A stretch of DNA of 64,000 bases from Shinella daejeonensis. Lineage in GTDB: Bacteria; Pseudomonadota; Alphaproteobacteria; Rhizobiales; Rhizobiaceae. The notes under the pieces were generated by a model. It was not told the DNA's origin. It searched no databases and saw only the letters and a list, made by a program, of their open reading frames with translations. The translations under genes and the position numbers were made by a program. This document shows, piece after piece, positions 40,257-49,171 of the stretch. The stretch covers positions 248,001 to 312,000 of the forward strand of contig NZ_JAHWXY010000002.1 in assembly GCF_024281235.1 (NCBI RefSeq), in the 5' to 3' direction. The number at the start of each line of letters is the position of its first letter. Within the stretch, counting starts at the first letter, position 1.

Positions 40257-41063
40257 ATGAGCGTCTTTTCCCGCGACTGGATCAACACCGCCCTCGCCGC
40301 CTTCGTCGTCCTGTTCTTCGTCTTCATGCTCGCGCCGATCCTCGTGGTGATCGTGGTGTCCTTCACCTCGGCGGGCTATGTCGCCTTTCCGATTCCCGGC
40401 TGGTCGCTGAAATGGTTCGCCAATATCTTCGCCTACCGGCCGTTCATCGATGCGATGATCGTCAGCATCGAGGTAGCGGTCGGAGCGACCGTGCTGTCCT
40501 GCCTCGTCGGCGTGCCGGCCTGCCTCTATCTGGCGCGCTCGCGCGCGGCCTGGGCCAATACGGTGATGACCTTCCTGCTCTCGCCGCTTTCCATGCCGAT
40601 GATCGTCATCGGCTTCGCCTCGCTGTTCTTCCTGTCGCGGATCGGCATCGGCATTTCCTTCACTGCGCTGATCGTCACCCATATGGTCGTCTGCCTGCCC
40701 TATGTCATCCGCACCGTCGCGGGCGTCTATGCCGGCCTTCCCACGTCCTATGAAGAGTCGGCCGCCATCCTCGGGGCAAACCCCGCCCGGGTGTTCTGGC
40801 ACGTCACGCTGCCGCTCATCCGGCCCGGCATCATCGCCGGCTCGCTGTTTTCGTTCCTGACGTCCTTCGACAACCTGCCGATCAGCTATTTCTTCGCCAG
40901 CGCCAGCACCAATACGCTGCCGGTGGTGATGCTGAGTTATCTCGAACACCAGTTCGACCCGACCATCGCCGCCCTCAGCACGCTTCAATTGCTGATGGCG
41001 ATCATCGCACTTCTCGTCGTCGATCGTATCTACGGCATCGACAAGATGACGGTGGCGGGATGA
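40257..41063 (+). CDS. ABC transporter permease (PotC type)
   Basis: A 268-residue inner-membrane subunit with about six helices (ALAAFVVLFFVFMLAPILVVIVVSF for the first) and coupling loop EESAAILGANPARVFWHVTLPLIRPG near residue 165. Its stop overlaps the VOC gene start (ATGA), which begins a run of four tightly coupled genes. Confidence 0.94.
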   Translation: MSVFSRDWINTALAAFVVLFFVFMLAPILVVIVVSFTSAGYVAFPIPGWSLKWFANIFAYRPFIDAMIVSIEVAVGATVLSCLVGVPACLYLARSRAAWANTVMTFLLSPLSMPMIVIGFASLFFLSRIGIGISFTALIVTHMVVCLPYVIRTVAGVYAGLPTSYEESAAILGANPARVFWHVTLPLIRPGIIAGSLFSFLTSFDNLPISYFFASASTNTLPVVMLSYLEHQFDPTIAALSTLQLLMAIIALLVVDRIYGIDKMTVAG

Positions 41064-41710
41064 CCCTTCACCTGCCTCTCGATCACGCCATTCTCGCCGT
41101 CAGGGATCTTGAAGCCGCCGGCGCGGCCTTCGCAGCCGCCGGCTTCGTCGTGACGCCCGAAACCCGCCACAGCGCCGCCATGGGCACGGCGAACCGCTGC
41201 GTCATGCTTCATGGCAGCTATATCGAGCTTCTCGCGATCGTCGAGGAAACCCCGGCCAACGCGCCCTGGCGCGCGCTGCTGGCAGCCGGCCCCCGGCTGG
41301 CCGGCCTGGCTCTTGCCAGCGACGACATCGCCGCAAGCGCCGCCAGTCTGTCCGCCGCCGGCATCCGTGCGCAGGCGACGCGGCATTTCGAGCGCGCGAC
41401 CGATCATGGCAACCTGCGCTTTTCCATCATCCGCATCGAGCCCGAGGAAACGCCGGGTCTGCAATGCCTCTTCTGCCAGCATCACACGCGCGATCTTGTC
41501 TGGCTGCCGGACTTGCTCGACCACCCCAACGGCGCGACGACGCTTGACGCGATCGCTCTGCCGCAGGCCGACAGCCTCCGACACCTTGCCGGCAGCGGAA
41601 AAGTTGCCATTCTTTCCGGTCCCGCGCGGCTGACGATCACCGGACGACAGGCAGCCGTCCACGATCTGACGCAGCTTTGCGGCGTGACCGTCGAGGTCCG
41701 CACGCCATGA
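41060..41710 (+). CDS. VOC family (glyoxalase-like) protein
   Basis: A 216-residue protein whose N-terminal half has the VOC pattern LDHAILAVRDLEAAGAAFAAAGF, close to the Glyoxalase_3 type. His at the first metal position (LDHAIL) and Glu in GSYIELLAI are visible. The second half is more divergent. VOC proteins are metal-dependent lyases, isomerases, epimerases or dioxygenases, and the reaction here is unknown. ATGA overlaps on both sides tie it to the permease and the FAD oxidase. Confidence 0.85.
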   Translation: MTLHLPLDHAILAVRDLEAAGAAFAAAGFVVTPETRHSAAMGTANRCVMLHGSYIELLAIVEETPANAPWRALLAAGPRLAGLALASDDIAASAASLSAAGIRAQATRHFERATDHGNLRFSIIRIEPEETPGLQCLFCQHHTRDLVWLPDLLDHPNGATTLDAIALPQADSLRHLAGSGKVAILSGPARLTITGRQAAVHDLTQLCGVTVEVRTP

Positions 41711-43029
41711 CGAGCTGGCCTGTCGACCCGCCTTCGTCGCTCTGGCGGCTCCTGTCGCGCGAAGTCTTCTCGGCCCCGGCGCTCCGACAGGAGATCCGGG
41801 CGGATATCGTCGTGGTGGGCGGCGGCATCGCCGGCCTCGCCACGGCCGTCGAACTGCGCGACCGCGGTCACGACGTCGTCGTGCTGGAGGCGGCACACAT
41901 CGGCCACGGCGCTTCCGGACGCGCCAACGGACAGGTGATTTCCGCGCTGACACGTCATGGACCGGATGCGTTGCGCGCCCTCTGGCCCGGCAAAAGGGGG
42001 GATCGCTTCATTGCGCTGGTGGCCGGATCGGCAGACCGGCTCTATGGGTTGATCGAGCGCTATGCCATCGATTGCGACGCGAGGCGCAACGGCTGGCTCC
42101 AGCCGGCCCATACCGAAGGCCGCGCCCGGCGCGTGGCGGCGCTTGCCGCGCAATGGGCCGAGGCGGGCGCGCCTGCCGCCGCCGTCGACGCCGCCACGAT
42201 GAGCGCCCGGGTCGGTACGGATGCCTATTGCGGCGGCTGGGAGCACCGGGGCGGCGGCCATATCAATCCCTATGCCTTCACCCTCGGTCTCGCACGCGGC
42301 GCTGCGGCCGACGGCGTGCGGATCTTCGAAACGAGCCCCGCCCTTCGCCTGACCCGCCAGGGCGATCTCTGGCAGGTGGAAACGCCGGCCGGCCGCGTGC
42401 TTGCCGGCAAGGTCGCGCTGGCGACGGCCGCCCATAGCGGCGATCTCTGGCCGGACTTCCGCCGCTCCCTCGTTCCCGTCACCTCCTATCAGGCGGCGAC
42501 CCCGCCGCTCGGCGCATTTGCCGATACGATCCTTCCCGGCGACGAGGCGGCATCCGACACACGCATGGACCTGCGCTACTTCCGCAAGGACCGCGAAGGC
42601 CGGCTCGTTTCCGGCGGTGCGCTGGCGCTGCAATTGGCCGCGCATCGGCGTGTTTCCACCCTGGTCGCCGGCCGGCTCGCGAAGATCTTTCCCGGCCTGC
42701 CGCGCCGGCCGATGGGGCATGTCTGGAGCGGCCGTATCGCCATGACGACCGACCGCCTGCCGCATCTGCACCGCCGCGCCGATGGTCTCGTGGCCTGGGC
42801 GGGCTGCAACGGCCGCGGTCTGGCGCTGGCCTGCGCCATGGCCGACGTCATGGCCGATGCGCTCGAGGGGGTGCCGGACGAGGCGCTGGCGCTGCGCCCG
42901 TCACCCCCCTCCCCTCTTCCCCTCCACGGGCTTGTCGCCCGTTGCGCGCGGCTGATCCTGCCGTGGTATCGCTGGAAGGATGCGCGCGAAATCCCGTTCC
43001 CACCCGAAACCATGAAGCGGACACCATGA
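41707..43029 (+). CDS. PuuB-like FAD-dependent amine oxidoreductase
   Basis: A 440-residue flavoprotein with ADIVVVGGGIAGLATAVEL near residue 32 and GHGASGRANGQV near residue 70, a pattern shared with gamma-glutamylputrescine oxidase (PuuB) and related DAO-fold amine oxidases. The C-terminal part has the expected DRLPHLHRRADGLVAWAGCNGRG FAD motif. No signal peptide. Coupling (ATGA) to the VOC and DUF1028 genes, and the polyamine-type importer upstream, suggest it oxidises a secondary or acylated amine made from the imported solute. Confidence 0.85.
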   Translation: MTSWPVDPPSSLWRLLSREVFSAPALRQEIRADIVVVGGGIAGLATAVELRDRGHDVVVLEAAHIGHGASGRANGQVISALTRHGPDALRALWPGKRGDRFIALVAGSADRLYGLIERYAIDCDARRNGWLQPAHTEGRARRVAALAAQWAEAGAPAAAVDAATMSARVGTDAYCGGWEHRGGGHINPYAFTLGLARGAAADGVRIFETSPALRLTRQGDLWQVETPAGRVLAGKVALATAAHSGDLWPDFRRSLVPVTSYQAATPPLGAFADTILPGDEAASDTRMDLRYFRKDREGRLVSGGALALQLAAHRRVSTLVAGRLAKIFPGLPRRPMGHVWSGRIAMTTDRLPHLHRRADGLVAWAGCNGRGLALACAMADVMADALEGVPDEALALRPSPPSPLPLHGLVARCARLILPWYRWKDAREIPFPPETMKRTP

Positions 43030-43703
43030 CCTTCTCCCTTTCGGCCTATGATCGCCAGACCGGCGCATTCGGCATCGCACTCGCCAGTTCCAGCATTGCG
43101 GTCGGCAACCGGTGCTCCTGGGCCCGCGCCGGCGTCGGCGTCATCGCCACCCAACACCGGACCGATATCCGTTGCGGGCCCCTCGGGCTCGATTTGCTGG
43201 CGCAGGGCTTTTCGGCGCAGGAGACCGTGAGCCTTCTTGCGCAAAGCAGCGAGCACCCCGATCTCCGGCAATTTTCCGCCGTCGACCGGGAAGGGCGCAC
43301 CGCTCTCTTCAACGGCCCGAAGATCGAATCCATCGCCACCGGCCATCAGGGCGACGCCTGCGTCTCCATCGGCAATTTCCTGGCCGATCCGCGCGTCACG
43401 GAAGCCATGGTAAAGGGCTACGAAGGATCGCCGGACGGGACCTTCGCCGGACGCTTGCTCGACGCGCTTGACGCGGGCGTCGAGGCGGGCGGGGAAACCC
43501 AGCCCGCCATGGCCGCCGCCCTGCTGATCGTCGACCGCCACGCCTGGCCGCTGGTGGACCTGCGCGTCGATTTCGAGCTGCATCCCGCACAACGGTTGCG
43601 CGGCCTCTGGAAAGCCTATGAACCGATCGTCGATCGCTTCGTCACGCAGGTTCTCGACCCGGCCGCCCTGAAGCCGCTGATAAATTCGGCATTGCAGGTT
43701 TAA
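43026..43703 (+). CDS. DUF1028 family protein
   Basis: A 225-residue protein of the DUF1028 family, thought to adopt an Ntn-hydrolase-like fold. Family features are FSLSAYDRQTGAFGIALASSS at the start and a serine-rich, glycine-rich core (GVGVIATQHRTDIRCGPLGLDLL). The reaction is not established. Members often sit beside amidohydrolases, oxoprolinases and peptide catabolism genes, which fits here. It overlaps the oxidase gene (ATGA) and ends the operon. Confidence 0.88.
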   Translation: MTFSLSAYDRQTGAFGIALASSSIAVGNRCSWARAGVGVIATQHRTDIRCGPLGLDLLAQGFSAQETVSLLAQSSEHPDLRQFSAVDREGRTALFNGPKIESIATGHQGDACVSIGNFLADPRVTEAMVKGYEGSPDGTFAGRLLDALDAGVEAGGETQPAMAAALLIVDRHAWPLVDLRVDFELHPAQRLRGLWKAYEPIVDRFVTQVLDPAALKPLINSALQV

Positions 43704-43706
43704 AGC

Positions 43707-43784
43707 AAATCCGGTGAAATCCGGGATTTCTTTAGTATATCGTTTTTACCGCATTATCCGGCGCCGAAGCGAGATCGCTTCGGC
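43707..43784. terminator. Two hairpins between convergent DUF1028 and MocR genes
   Basis: AAATCCGG / CCGGGATTT (43707-43729, one bulge) is followed by CTTT and fits a weak plus-strand terminator. A perfect palindrome GCCGAAGCGA-ga-TCGCTTCGGC (43763-43784) follows and could act for the convergent MocR gene. Confidence 0.5.
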
Positions 43785-43793
43785 TGGAAATCC

Positions 43794-45233
43794 TCAACGG
43801 CCATTGCGCATGGCTGACGGGGTAACTGCGGGCAGGCTTTCCCTCAGCGCGGCGACGACGGCCTCCAGATCACTCTTTTGCGCACATTGGGCAACATTGA
43901 AACGCAGGAATCCCTTCGCCGTCTGGGAAAGGCTGAAGGCATTGCCGGGAGCAAGAACGACGCCGCGCCGCAGGCAATCCTGCGCCAGTTCGGCGGCATC
44001 GGCCTCGCCCGGAAGCCGGCACCACAGGAACATGCCGGCCGCCGGCCGCACCCAGGGCTCGATGCCGAGCGGCGCCAGCGCGGCGGCAACGCTCTGGCGG
44101 GCCTCGGCAAGCCTGCGCCGCACCATATCCATATGCTTGCGATAGGCGCCGTCGGTCAGCGCCGCCGCAAGGATCGCAGCCGACAGCCGGCCGCTCCCGA
44201 AACTGGTGGCGATCTTGAGATCGGTCAGGTTTTCGATCCAGTCGGGACGGGCAGCGATATAGCCGCAGCGCAGCGAGGCCGAAAGCGTCTTGGAAAAACT
44301 GCCGATGGCGATCACCCGGGACAGCCCGTCGAAGGCCGCCAGACGCGGCGCGGGCGTCTCCTCGAAATCGGCGAAAATATCGTCTTCGACGATGATCAGC
44401 CCCGCCTCTTCGGCAAGCTTCAGCAGCCGATGGGCAACCACCGGGGACAGCATCGCTCCGGTCGGATTATGGATCGCCGCATTCGTGATATACAGTCTCG
44501 GGGCATGTTCGCGCAGCGCAGCGCCGAAAGCTTCCAGATCCGGCCCCGCGGGCGTGAAGGGCACGCCCACCGCCTTTGCCCGATGCGCCTTCAAAAGGGC
44601 GTGGAAATTGAAGTAGCAGGGATCGTCGACGAGCACCCGGTCGCCGGGCTCCAGCAGCAGGCGGCATACGAGATCGATCGCATGCGTTCCCGATTCCGCA
44701 AGCAGCACCTGCCCCGGCGCCGCCTCGACGCCGTGGGCGGAAAGCCGCCGCGCCAGAATCTCACGCAGCGACCGAAGGCCGAGCGGCGAGGCATAGTCGA
44801 CGAGATCGGCGCTCTCCGCCCGCGCCGCCGCCCGCAACGCCTTGCGGATCCCGGATTCGAACATCCAGTCCGCCGGGAGCCAGCCGCAACCGGGCATCAG
44901 CGTTCCGCTGTCGGCTTCAAGCGCCTGACGTGAAATCCACAGCGGGTCGATGGCGCGCTCCCGGCGCGGCGCCACCTCGGCAAGCGCGAGCGGCGCCGGC
45001 GTGCCGGAAACGAAAAAGCCCGCGCCCGGGCGGGAGCGGATCGCCCCCTCCGCCACCAGCCTTTCGTAAGCCTCGACCACGGTGGAGACCGAAACGCCCA
45101 TCGCCTTCGCCTGCACCCGCACAGACGGCAGACGACTTCCGGCGACGAGGTGACGGCCGCCAATGCGCATGCGGACGCTTTCCATCACCTGTTCAATCCG
45201 CGTCTGCGGGTTCTGCCCGGTCCCGTCTCGCAT
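43794..45233 (-). CDS. MocR-type regulator (GntR winged helix fused to class-I aminotransferase fold)
   Basis: A 479-residue PLP-dependent regulator. Residues 10-78 form a GntR winged helix (SRLPSVRVQAKAMGVSVSTVVEAYERLVAEGAI). Residues 100-470 form an aminotransferase-like domain with N256 in HNPTG and PLP lysine K315 in GSFSKTLSASLRCG. MocR proteins usually sense PLP or amino compounds rather than catalyse. It is divergent from a DMT exporter gene, a common pairing in which the regulator controls export of an amino acid or vitamin B6-related compound. An inverted repeat lies in the gap. Confidence 0.94.
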   Translation of the reverse strand: MRDGTGQNPQTRIEQVMESVRMRIGGRHLVAGSRLPSVRVQAKAMGVSVSTVVEAYERLVAEGAIRSRPGAGFFVSGTPAPLALAEVAPRRERAIDPLWISRQALEADSGTLMPGCGWLPADWMFESGIRKALRAAARAESADLVDYASPLGLRSLREILARRLSAHGVEAAPGQVLLAESGTHAIDLVCRLLLEPGDRVLVDDPCYFNFHALLKAHRAKAVGVPFTPAGPDLEAFGAALREHAPRLYITNAAIHNPTGAMLSPVVAHRLLKLAEEAGLIIVEDDIFADFEETPAPRLAAFDGLSRVIAIGSFSKTLSASLRCGYIAARPDWIENLTDLKIATSFGSGRLSAAILAAALTDGAYRKHMDMVRRRLAEARQSVAAALAPLGIEPWVRPAAGMFLWCRLPGEADAAELAQDCLRRGVVLAPGNAFSLSQTAKGFLRFNVAQCAQKSDLEAVVAALRESLPAVTPSAMRNGR

Positions 45234-45256
45234 TCCGTACTGCCCTTAATACCATA

Positions 45257-45274
45257 ACAGTTCTTTCAAACTGT
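45257..45274. promoter_or_regulatory. Inverted repeat in the MocR/DMT divergent promoter
   Basis: ACAGTT and AACTGT form a perfect 6-bp inverted repeat with a 6-base spacer, about 24 bases from the MocR start and 70 from the exporter start. It is a candidate MocR binding site. Confidence 0.45.
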
Positions 45275-45343
45275 ACTTCATCGTATATGGAAGCGCCAGT
45301 CCATGTCCGGCATAGTCCGCACCCGTATCAAGGAGACGGACCG

Positions 45344-46243
45344 ATGGACGAAAAGACGCGAGGCTGGATCAACGGCTTTATCGGCATGACGATTTTTGCA
45401 GGCTCCCTTCCTGCGACACGCCTGGCCGTGGGCGGTTTCGATCCCGTCTTCCTGACCGCCGCCCGTGGTGGGCTTGCGGGACTTTGCGCCCTTGCGCTTC
45501 TGGCGTTGTTTCGCCAGAAGAAGCCGCAGCGCGCGGAAATCGGGCCGCTCGTGGTGGTGGCGCTGGGCGTGGTCGTCGGTTTTCCCCTGCTGACCGCCTT
45601 GGCGCTGCAATATGTCTCGTCGGCGCATTCCCTCGTCTTCATCGGCCTGCTGCCGCTTTCGACGGCGATTTTCGCCGTATGGCGCGCCGGAGAGCGTCCG
45701 CAGCCCGCCTTCTGGCTGTTTTCCGGCCTGGGCAGCGCGCTGGTCGTCGGCTTCGCCTTTTCGCAAGGGGTTTCCATCACCCCGGCCGGCGATCTGTTGA
45801 TGCTTGGGGCCATTATCGTCTGCGGCCTCGGCTACGCGGAGGGTGCACGGCTTTCCCGGCGGCTGGGCGGCTGGCAGGTCGTCTGCTGGGCTCTGGCGCT
45901 ATCCCTGCCGCTGATGCTGGCATTGGCGCTTCTTTCCTGGCCCGCAAGCTTCGGCGCAATCGCTCCCCCCGCCTGGGCCGGCCTCGTCTATGTCACCCTG
46001 TTCAGCATGCTGATCGGCTTCTTCTTCTGGTATCGGGGACTGGCGCAGGGCGGAATAGCAGCGGTGGGACAGCTCCAGCTGTTGCAACCCTTCTTCGGCC
46101 TGCTGCTGGCCGCCTGGCTGCTCGGGGAGACCGTGACTGCCGCCATGCTCGCCACCAGCGCCGGCGTCGTGGTCTGTGTCTTTGCCGCGCGCCGCTTTGC
46201 CGGCCGTGCGCCGGCGGAGCAGCGCGCAAACGCATCGTCATGA
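45344..46243 (+). CDS. DMT superfamily (EamA) transporter
   Basis: A 299-residue membrane protein with ten predicted helices in two EamA repeats (FIGMTIFAGSLPATRLAVGGFDPVFLTAARGG in the first, LVYVTLFSMLIGFFFWYRGLAQGG in the second). Many members export amino acids or metabolites. GGAG lies 8 bases before the ATG. It is transcribed divergently from the MocR gene, its probable regulator. Confidence 0.92.
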   Translation: MDEKTRGWINGFIGMTIFAGSLPATRLAVGGFDPVFLTAARGGLAGLCALALLALFRQKKPQRAEIGPLVVVALGVVVGFPLLTALALQYVSSAHSLVFIGLLPLSTAIFAVWRAGERPQPAFWLFSGLGSALVVGFAFSQGVSITPAGDLLMLGAIIVCGLGYAEGARLSRRLGGWQVVCWALALSLPLMLALALLSWPASFGAIAPPAWAGLVYVTLFSMLIGFFFWYRGLAQGGIAAVGQLQLLQPFFGLLLAAWLLGETVTAAMLATSAGVVVCVFAARRFAGRAPAEQRANASS

Positions 46244-46403
46244 CGATGAGCGGAAATCCCCGGACACGCGAAGCGCCCGCCGTCCGGCATCGCCCCCTCC
46301 CCCGGCCGCAATGCCGTCCTGCCACGATCACGATAGAGCTTTAGGTTACGTTCAGACTTTTGTGCCACCAACGGGGTATTCCAGACACGGGAGTACCATA
46401 ATC

Positions 46404-47606
46404 ATGGAATCGGTGACGTTGGCGGATGTGGAGCGCCAGATCGCCGGCGGCTTCCGCCTCCTGCGTTTCACGCCAGCCATCGAAGCGCTTTTCACCCGAG
46501 ACTATGCGGCACACCGGGTCGGCCTGACACCCATCTGGGCGCTGGTCGGAACCCTGATCTACGATCTGGCCCACTTCGGCGACATATCGATGATGGCCGA
46601 TGTCTCGCAACGGCTTTTTCTGGCGCGGTTTGCTGTTTTCACTCCCTTCGCCCTGTTCACGGTGATCGCCCTCCGGCTATGGCCTTCGGCACGCAATTAC
46701 GATTTGCTCGCCATCGCCATCGGAACGCTTGGCGCCCTCCTGCCGATGGCCGTCGGAGCAGGCAGCGCCAGCCCCTATTTCTTCGCCTATCAGACAGGCA
46801 GCGTCGCTACCTTCCTGTTTTTCGTGGTCGCGCTGCGCCCGCGTTTTCCCGCCGTTCTCGTCGGCCTTTTCATGCTTTGCACCATCCAGTTCGCAACGAC
46901 CGGGCTGAGCGGAGCGTTCGACCCCGTTACCTATGCCGGCATCGTGACGTTCTATCTGACGCTGACGGTCTTTCTCGGCATGAGCGCCTATTTCGCCGAG
47001 CACAAGGAACGGCTGAACTTCATCCATCAGCTCCGCGGCTGCCTGTTACAGGCCGAACTTCAACGCCAGTCGGAACGGGACGAACTGACCGGATTGCTCA
47101 ACCGCCGTTCGCTGGCGCGCATTCACGACCGGATCTGGCGGGAAAGCGGGCGCGATACGCAAGCCGCCGTGATCCTGCTCGACATCGATCATTTCAAGCG
47201 CTTCAACGACATCCACGGGCATATCGAGGGTGACGAGTGCATTCGCGCGGTCAGCCGCTGCATCTCTCGCGCGGTCGGCTCGAAGGGGCACACATTCCGC
47301 TACGGTGGCGAGGAAATCCTCATCCTTCTGCCGGGGACGCAGGCCGAGGCGGCGGTCGCGATGGCGCAGGCCATCCGCGCCGCAATCGAGATCCTCGCCA
47401 TTCCCCACCACGGGCTGGAGGGCAGCGGCCATGTCACCGCAAGCCTCGGCGTGGCAAGCGGCAGGCCTTCGGCCACATCCTTCGCGCAATTGCTCGCAGA
47501 CGCCGACGTGGCGCTCTACGAAGCCAAACGGCAGGGTAGGAACAGGGTGCGCCGCCACGCCACGCCCGAAAGCCCGGCCCCGGCAATCGCCGGGATCAGC
47601 TCTTGA
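46404..47606 (+). CDS. Membrane-bound diguanylate cyclase (GGDEF)
   Basis: A 400-residue protein with about five or six N-terminal membrane helices (residues 40-205) and a GGDEF domain at 235-395. The catalytic loop reads GGEEI (301-305) and the DIDHFKRFND metal/substrate motif is intact, so c-di-GMP synthesis is expected. The RxxD product-inhibition site that normally precedes the loop is absent (VGSK in its place). GGGAG lies 12 bases before the ATG. The gene overlaps the convergent GntR gene by 11 bases at the 3' end. The membrane part resembles no sensor domain I can name. Confidence 0.9.
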   Translation: MESVTLADVERQIAGGFRLLRFTPAIEALFTRDYAAHRVGLTPIWALVGTLIYDLAHFGDISMMADVSQRLFLARFAVFTPFALFTVIALRLWPSARNYDLLAIAIGTLGALLPMAVGAGSASPYFFAYQTGSVATFLFFVVALRPRFPAVLVGLFMLCTIQFATTGLSGAFDPVTYAGIVTFYLTLTVFLGMSAYFAEHKERLNFIHQLRGCLLQAELQRQSERDELTGLLNRRSLARIHDRIWRESGRDTQAAVILLDIDHFKRFNDIHGHIEGDECIRAVSRCISRAVGSKGHTFRYGGEEILILLPGTQAEAAVAMAQAIRAAIEILAIPHHGLEGSGHVTASLGVASGRPSATSFAQLLADADVALYEAKRQGRNRVRRHATPESPAPAIAGISS

Positions 47607-48297
47607 GGCGCTGCAAGGCCGCCAGAATCGACCGTTCCGACTTCAGAAGATAGCCGTCCAGTTCATCCGCCGCCGCCGCCAGTCTGCCCTGTTCCAGCAG
47701 GTCGACGAGAACCCCGTTCGTCTCGATATAGGGCGTATGCAGAACTGCCGTTTCCCGGATGCGTCCAAAAACGAGCCGCAACTCGGCAAGCAGGAGGCCG
47801 AAAGCCGCACTGAGACGCGGACTGTCGCAGAGTTCCACCATCGCGCGGTGAAACTCCATATTGAGCGTCCCGACGGCACGCCAATCACCGTCAGCCGCCT
47901 GTTCCTTTGCCCTTTGCGCCAGCTCTTTCATCCGTACGAGCGCCGGATGCCCGGGAATCGCCGCCTGCACCGCTCCCTGCTGGATCACCCGGCGCATGCG
48001 GTAGATATCGACGACCGCCGCCGCGCCGGGGGCGGCGACGAAGACGCCGCGATTGGGATAATGCACCAGCAGACCCTGACTGGTCAGAAGCCGGAAAACC
48101 TCGCGCAGCGTGTTGCGCGAAATACCGAACTGCGCCGCGACCTGCTGTTCCAGGAGCTTTTCGCCGGGACCGAAATCTCCGGCGATCAGCATTTCACGGA
48201 CGCGGTCGCAAATCACGTCGGCCAGCGGCTGCCCGTTTGCCGGCGGGAAGTCACCGACAATTCCGCCAACCTGCGCCTCGTCGCCTGCGGGTGTCAT
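47596..48297 (-). CDS. GntR family regulator (FCD subfamily) of the oxoprolinase/carboxylase operon
   Basis: A 233-residue FCD-type regulator: winged helix at about residues 25-90 (VICDRVREMLIAGDFGPGEKLLEQQVAAQFGISRNTLREVFRLLTSQGLLV) and a helical effector domain with NMEFHRAMVELCDSPRL. It is divergent from pxpA. Two AT-rich inverted repeats of ATTG/CAAT type in the gap are probable operators. The 3' end overlaps the diguanylate cyclase gene. Confidence 0.93.
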   Translation of the reverse strand: MTPAGDEAQVGGIVGDFPPANGQPLADVICDRVREMLIAGDFGPGEKLLEQQVAAQFGISRNTLREVFRLLTSQGLLVHYPNRGVFVAAPGAAAVVDIYRMRRVIQQGAVQAAIPGHPALVRMKELAQRAKEQAADGDWRAVGTLNMEFHRAMVELCDSPRLSAAFGLLLAELRLVFGRIRETAVLHTPYIETNGVLVDLLEQGRLAAAADELDGYLLKSERSILAALQRLKS

Positions 48298-48320
48298 CTC
48301 AAAACTTTCTGCTCAGCGAT

Positions 48321-48356
48321 ATTGTTGAACAATCATGAATGGTATATTGAACAATA
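48321..48356. promoter_or_regulatory. Twin inverted repeats in the GntR/pxpA divergent promoter
   Basis: ATTGTTGAACAAT (48321-48333) is a perfect 6-1-6 palindrome, and TATTGAACAATA (48345-48356) has perfect 5-bp arms. They share the TTGAACAAT core in the same orientation, 24 bases apart, and lie 36-70 bases before the pxpA start. Confidence 0.6.
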
Positions 48357-48391
48357 CGAAGGCTTTTTTCAATGCGTAACGGGAGGTTTTC

Positions 48392-49171
48392 ATGGCCAGC
48401 ATCGATCTCAACAGCGATCTCGGCGAAAGCTTCGGCCCCTGGCCGATGGGGGACGACGTGTCGATGCTGTCGATCGTCACCAGCGCCAACATCGCCTGCG
48501 GCTTCCACGCCGGCGATCCGGCTGGAATCCTTTCCGTCCTGAAGGAGGCCGGGCGACGACACGTCTCTGTCGGCGCGCATGTCGGCTACCGCGACCTCGT
48601 CGGCTTCGGCCGGCGCAACATGGATCCTTCCAGCGCCGAACTCGTCGGCGATACGATCTATCAGATCGGCGCCCTGCAAGGGCTGGCGAAAGCCGCAGGA
48701 ACCCGGGTCCGCTACGTCAAACCGCATGGCGCGCTCTATAACACCATAGCCCATGACGCCCGCCAGGCAGCCGATGTGATCGAGGGCATCAAGGCGGTCG
48801 ATCCCACGCTGATCCTCATGGCGCTTGCCGGCGCGCCCATCGTGGCGCAGGCGCGCGCGGCCGGCCTGACCGTTGTCTGCGAGGCTTTCGCCGACCGGGC
48901 CTACAATGCGGACGGCAGCCTCGTCAGCCGCCGCCTTGACGGTTCCGTCATCCACGACCCGCAGGCCATCGCGGCGCGCATGTTGCGCCTTGTCACCGAG
49001 GGTCGGATCACCGCCGTCGACGGGACGGATATCGCCCTCGAAGCCCAGTCCATCTGCATCCATGGCGATACACCGACAGCCGTCGCCATCGCCCGCACGC
49101 TGCACGAGACCCTTTCGCAACAGGGCGTCGGATTGCAATCCTTCGCAGATACGCTGGCTGCCCATGGCTGA
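48392..49171 (+). CDS. pxpA: LamB/YcsF family protein, 5-oxoprolinase subunit A
   Basis: A 259-residue protein of the LamB/YcsF (PxpA) family. Hallmarks are the N-terminal [31 protein letters not shown] and VKPHGALYN, which lie in a TIM-barrel deacetylase-like fold. With PxpB and PxpC it forms the prokaryotic ATP-dependent 5-oxoprolinase, which opens 5-oxo-L-proline to glutamate. GGGAGG precedes the start. It overlaps the fused pxpBC gene by 8 bases. Association with a biotin carboxylase suggests that the substrate may first be carboxylated. Confidence 0.95.
   Translation: MASIDLNSDLGESFGPWPMGDDVSMLSIVTSANIACGFHAGDPAGILSVLKEAGRRHVSVGAHVGYRDLVGFGRRNMDPSSAELVGDTIYQIGALQGLAKAAGTRVRYVKPHGALYNTIAHDARQAADVIEGIKAVDPTLILMALAGAPIVAQARAAGLTVVCEAFADRAYNADGSLVSRRLDGSVIHDPQAIAARMLRLVTEGRITAVDGTDIALEAQSICIHGDTPTAVAIARTLHETLSQQGVGLQSFADTLAAHG

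Noticed and set aside
33103-41063. Ordinary putrescine/spermidine transporter PotABCD
   Set aside because: The ATPase is separated from the other subunits by hydantoinase genes, the binding protein is Tat-exported, and the locus has a LacI regulator. This points to a specialised substrate.
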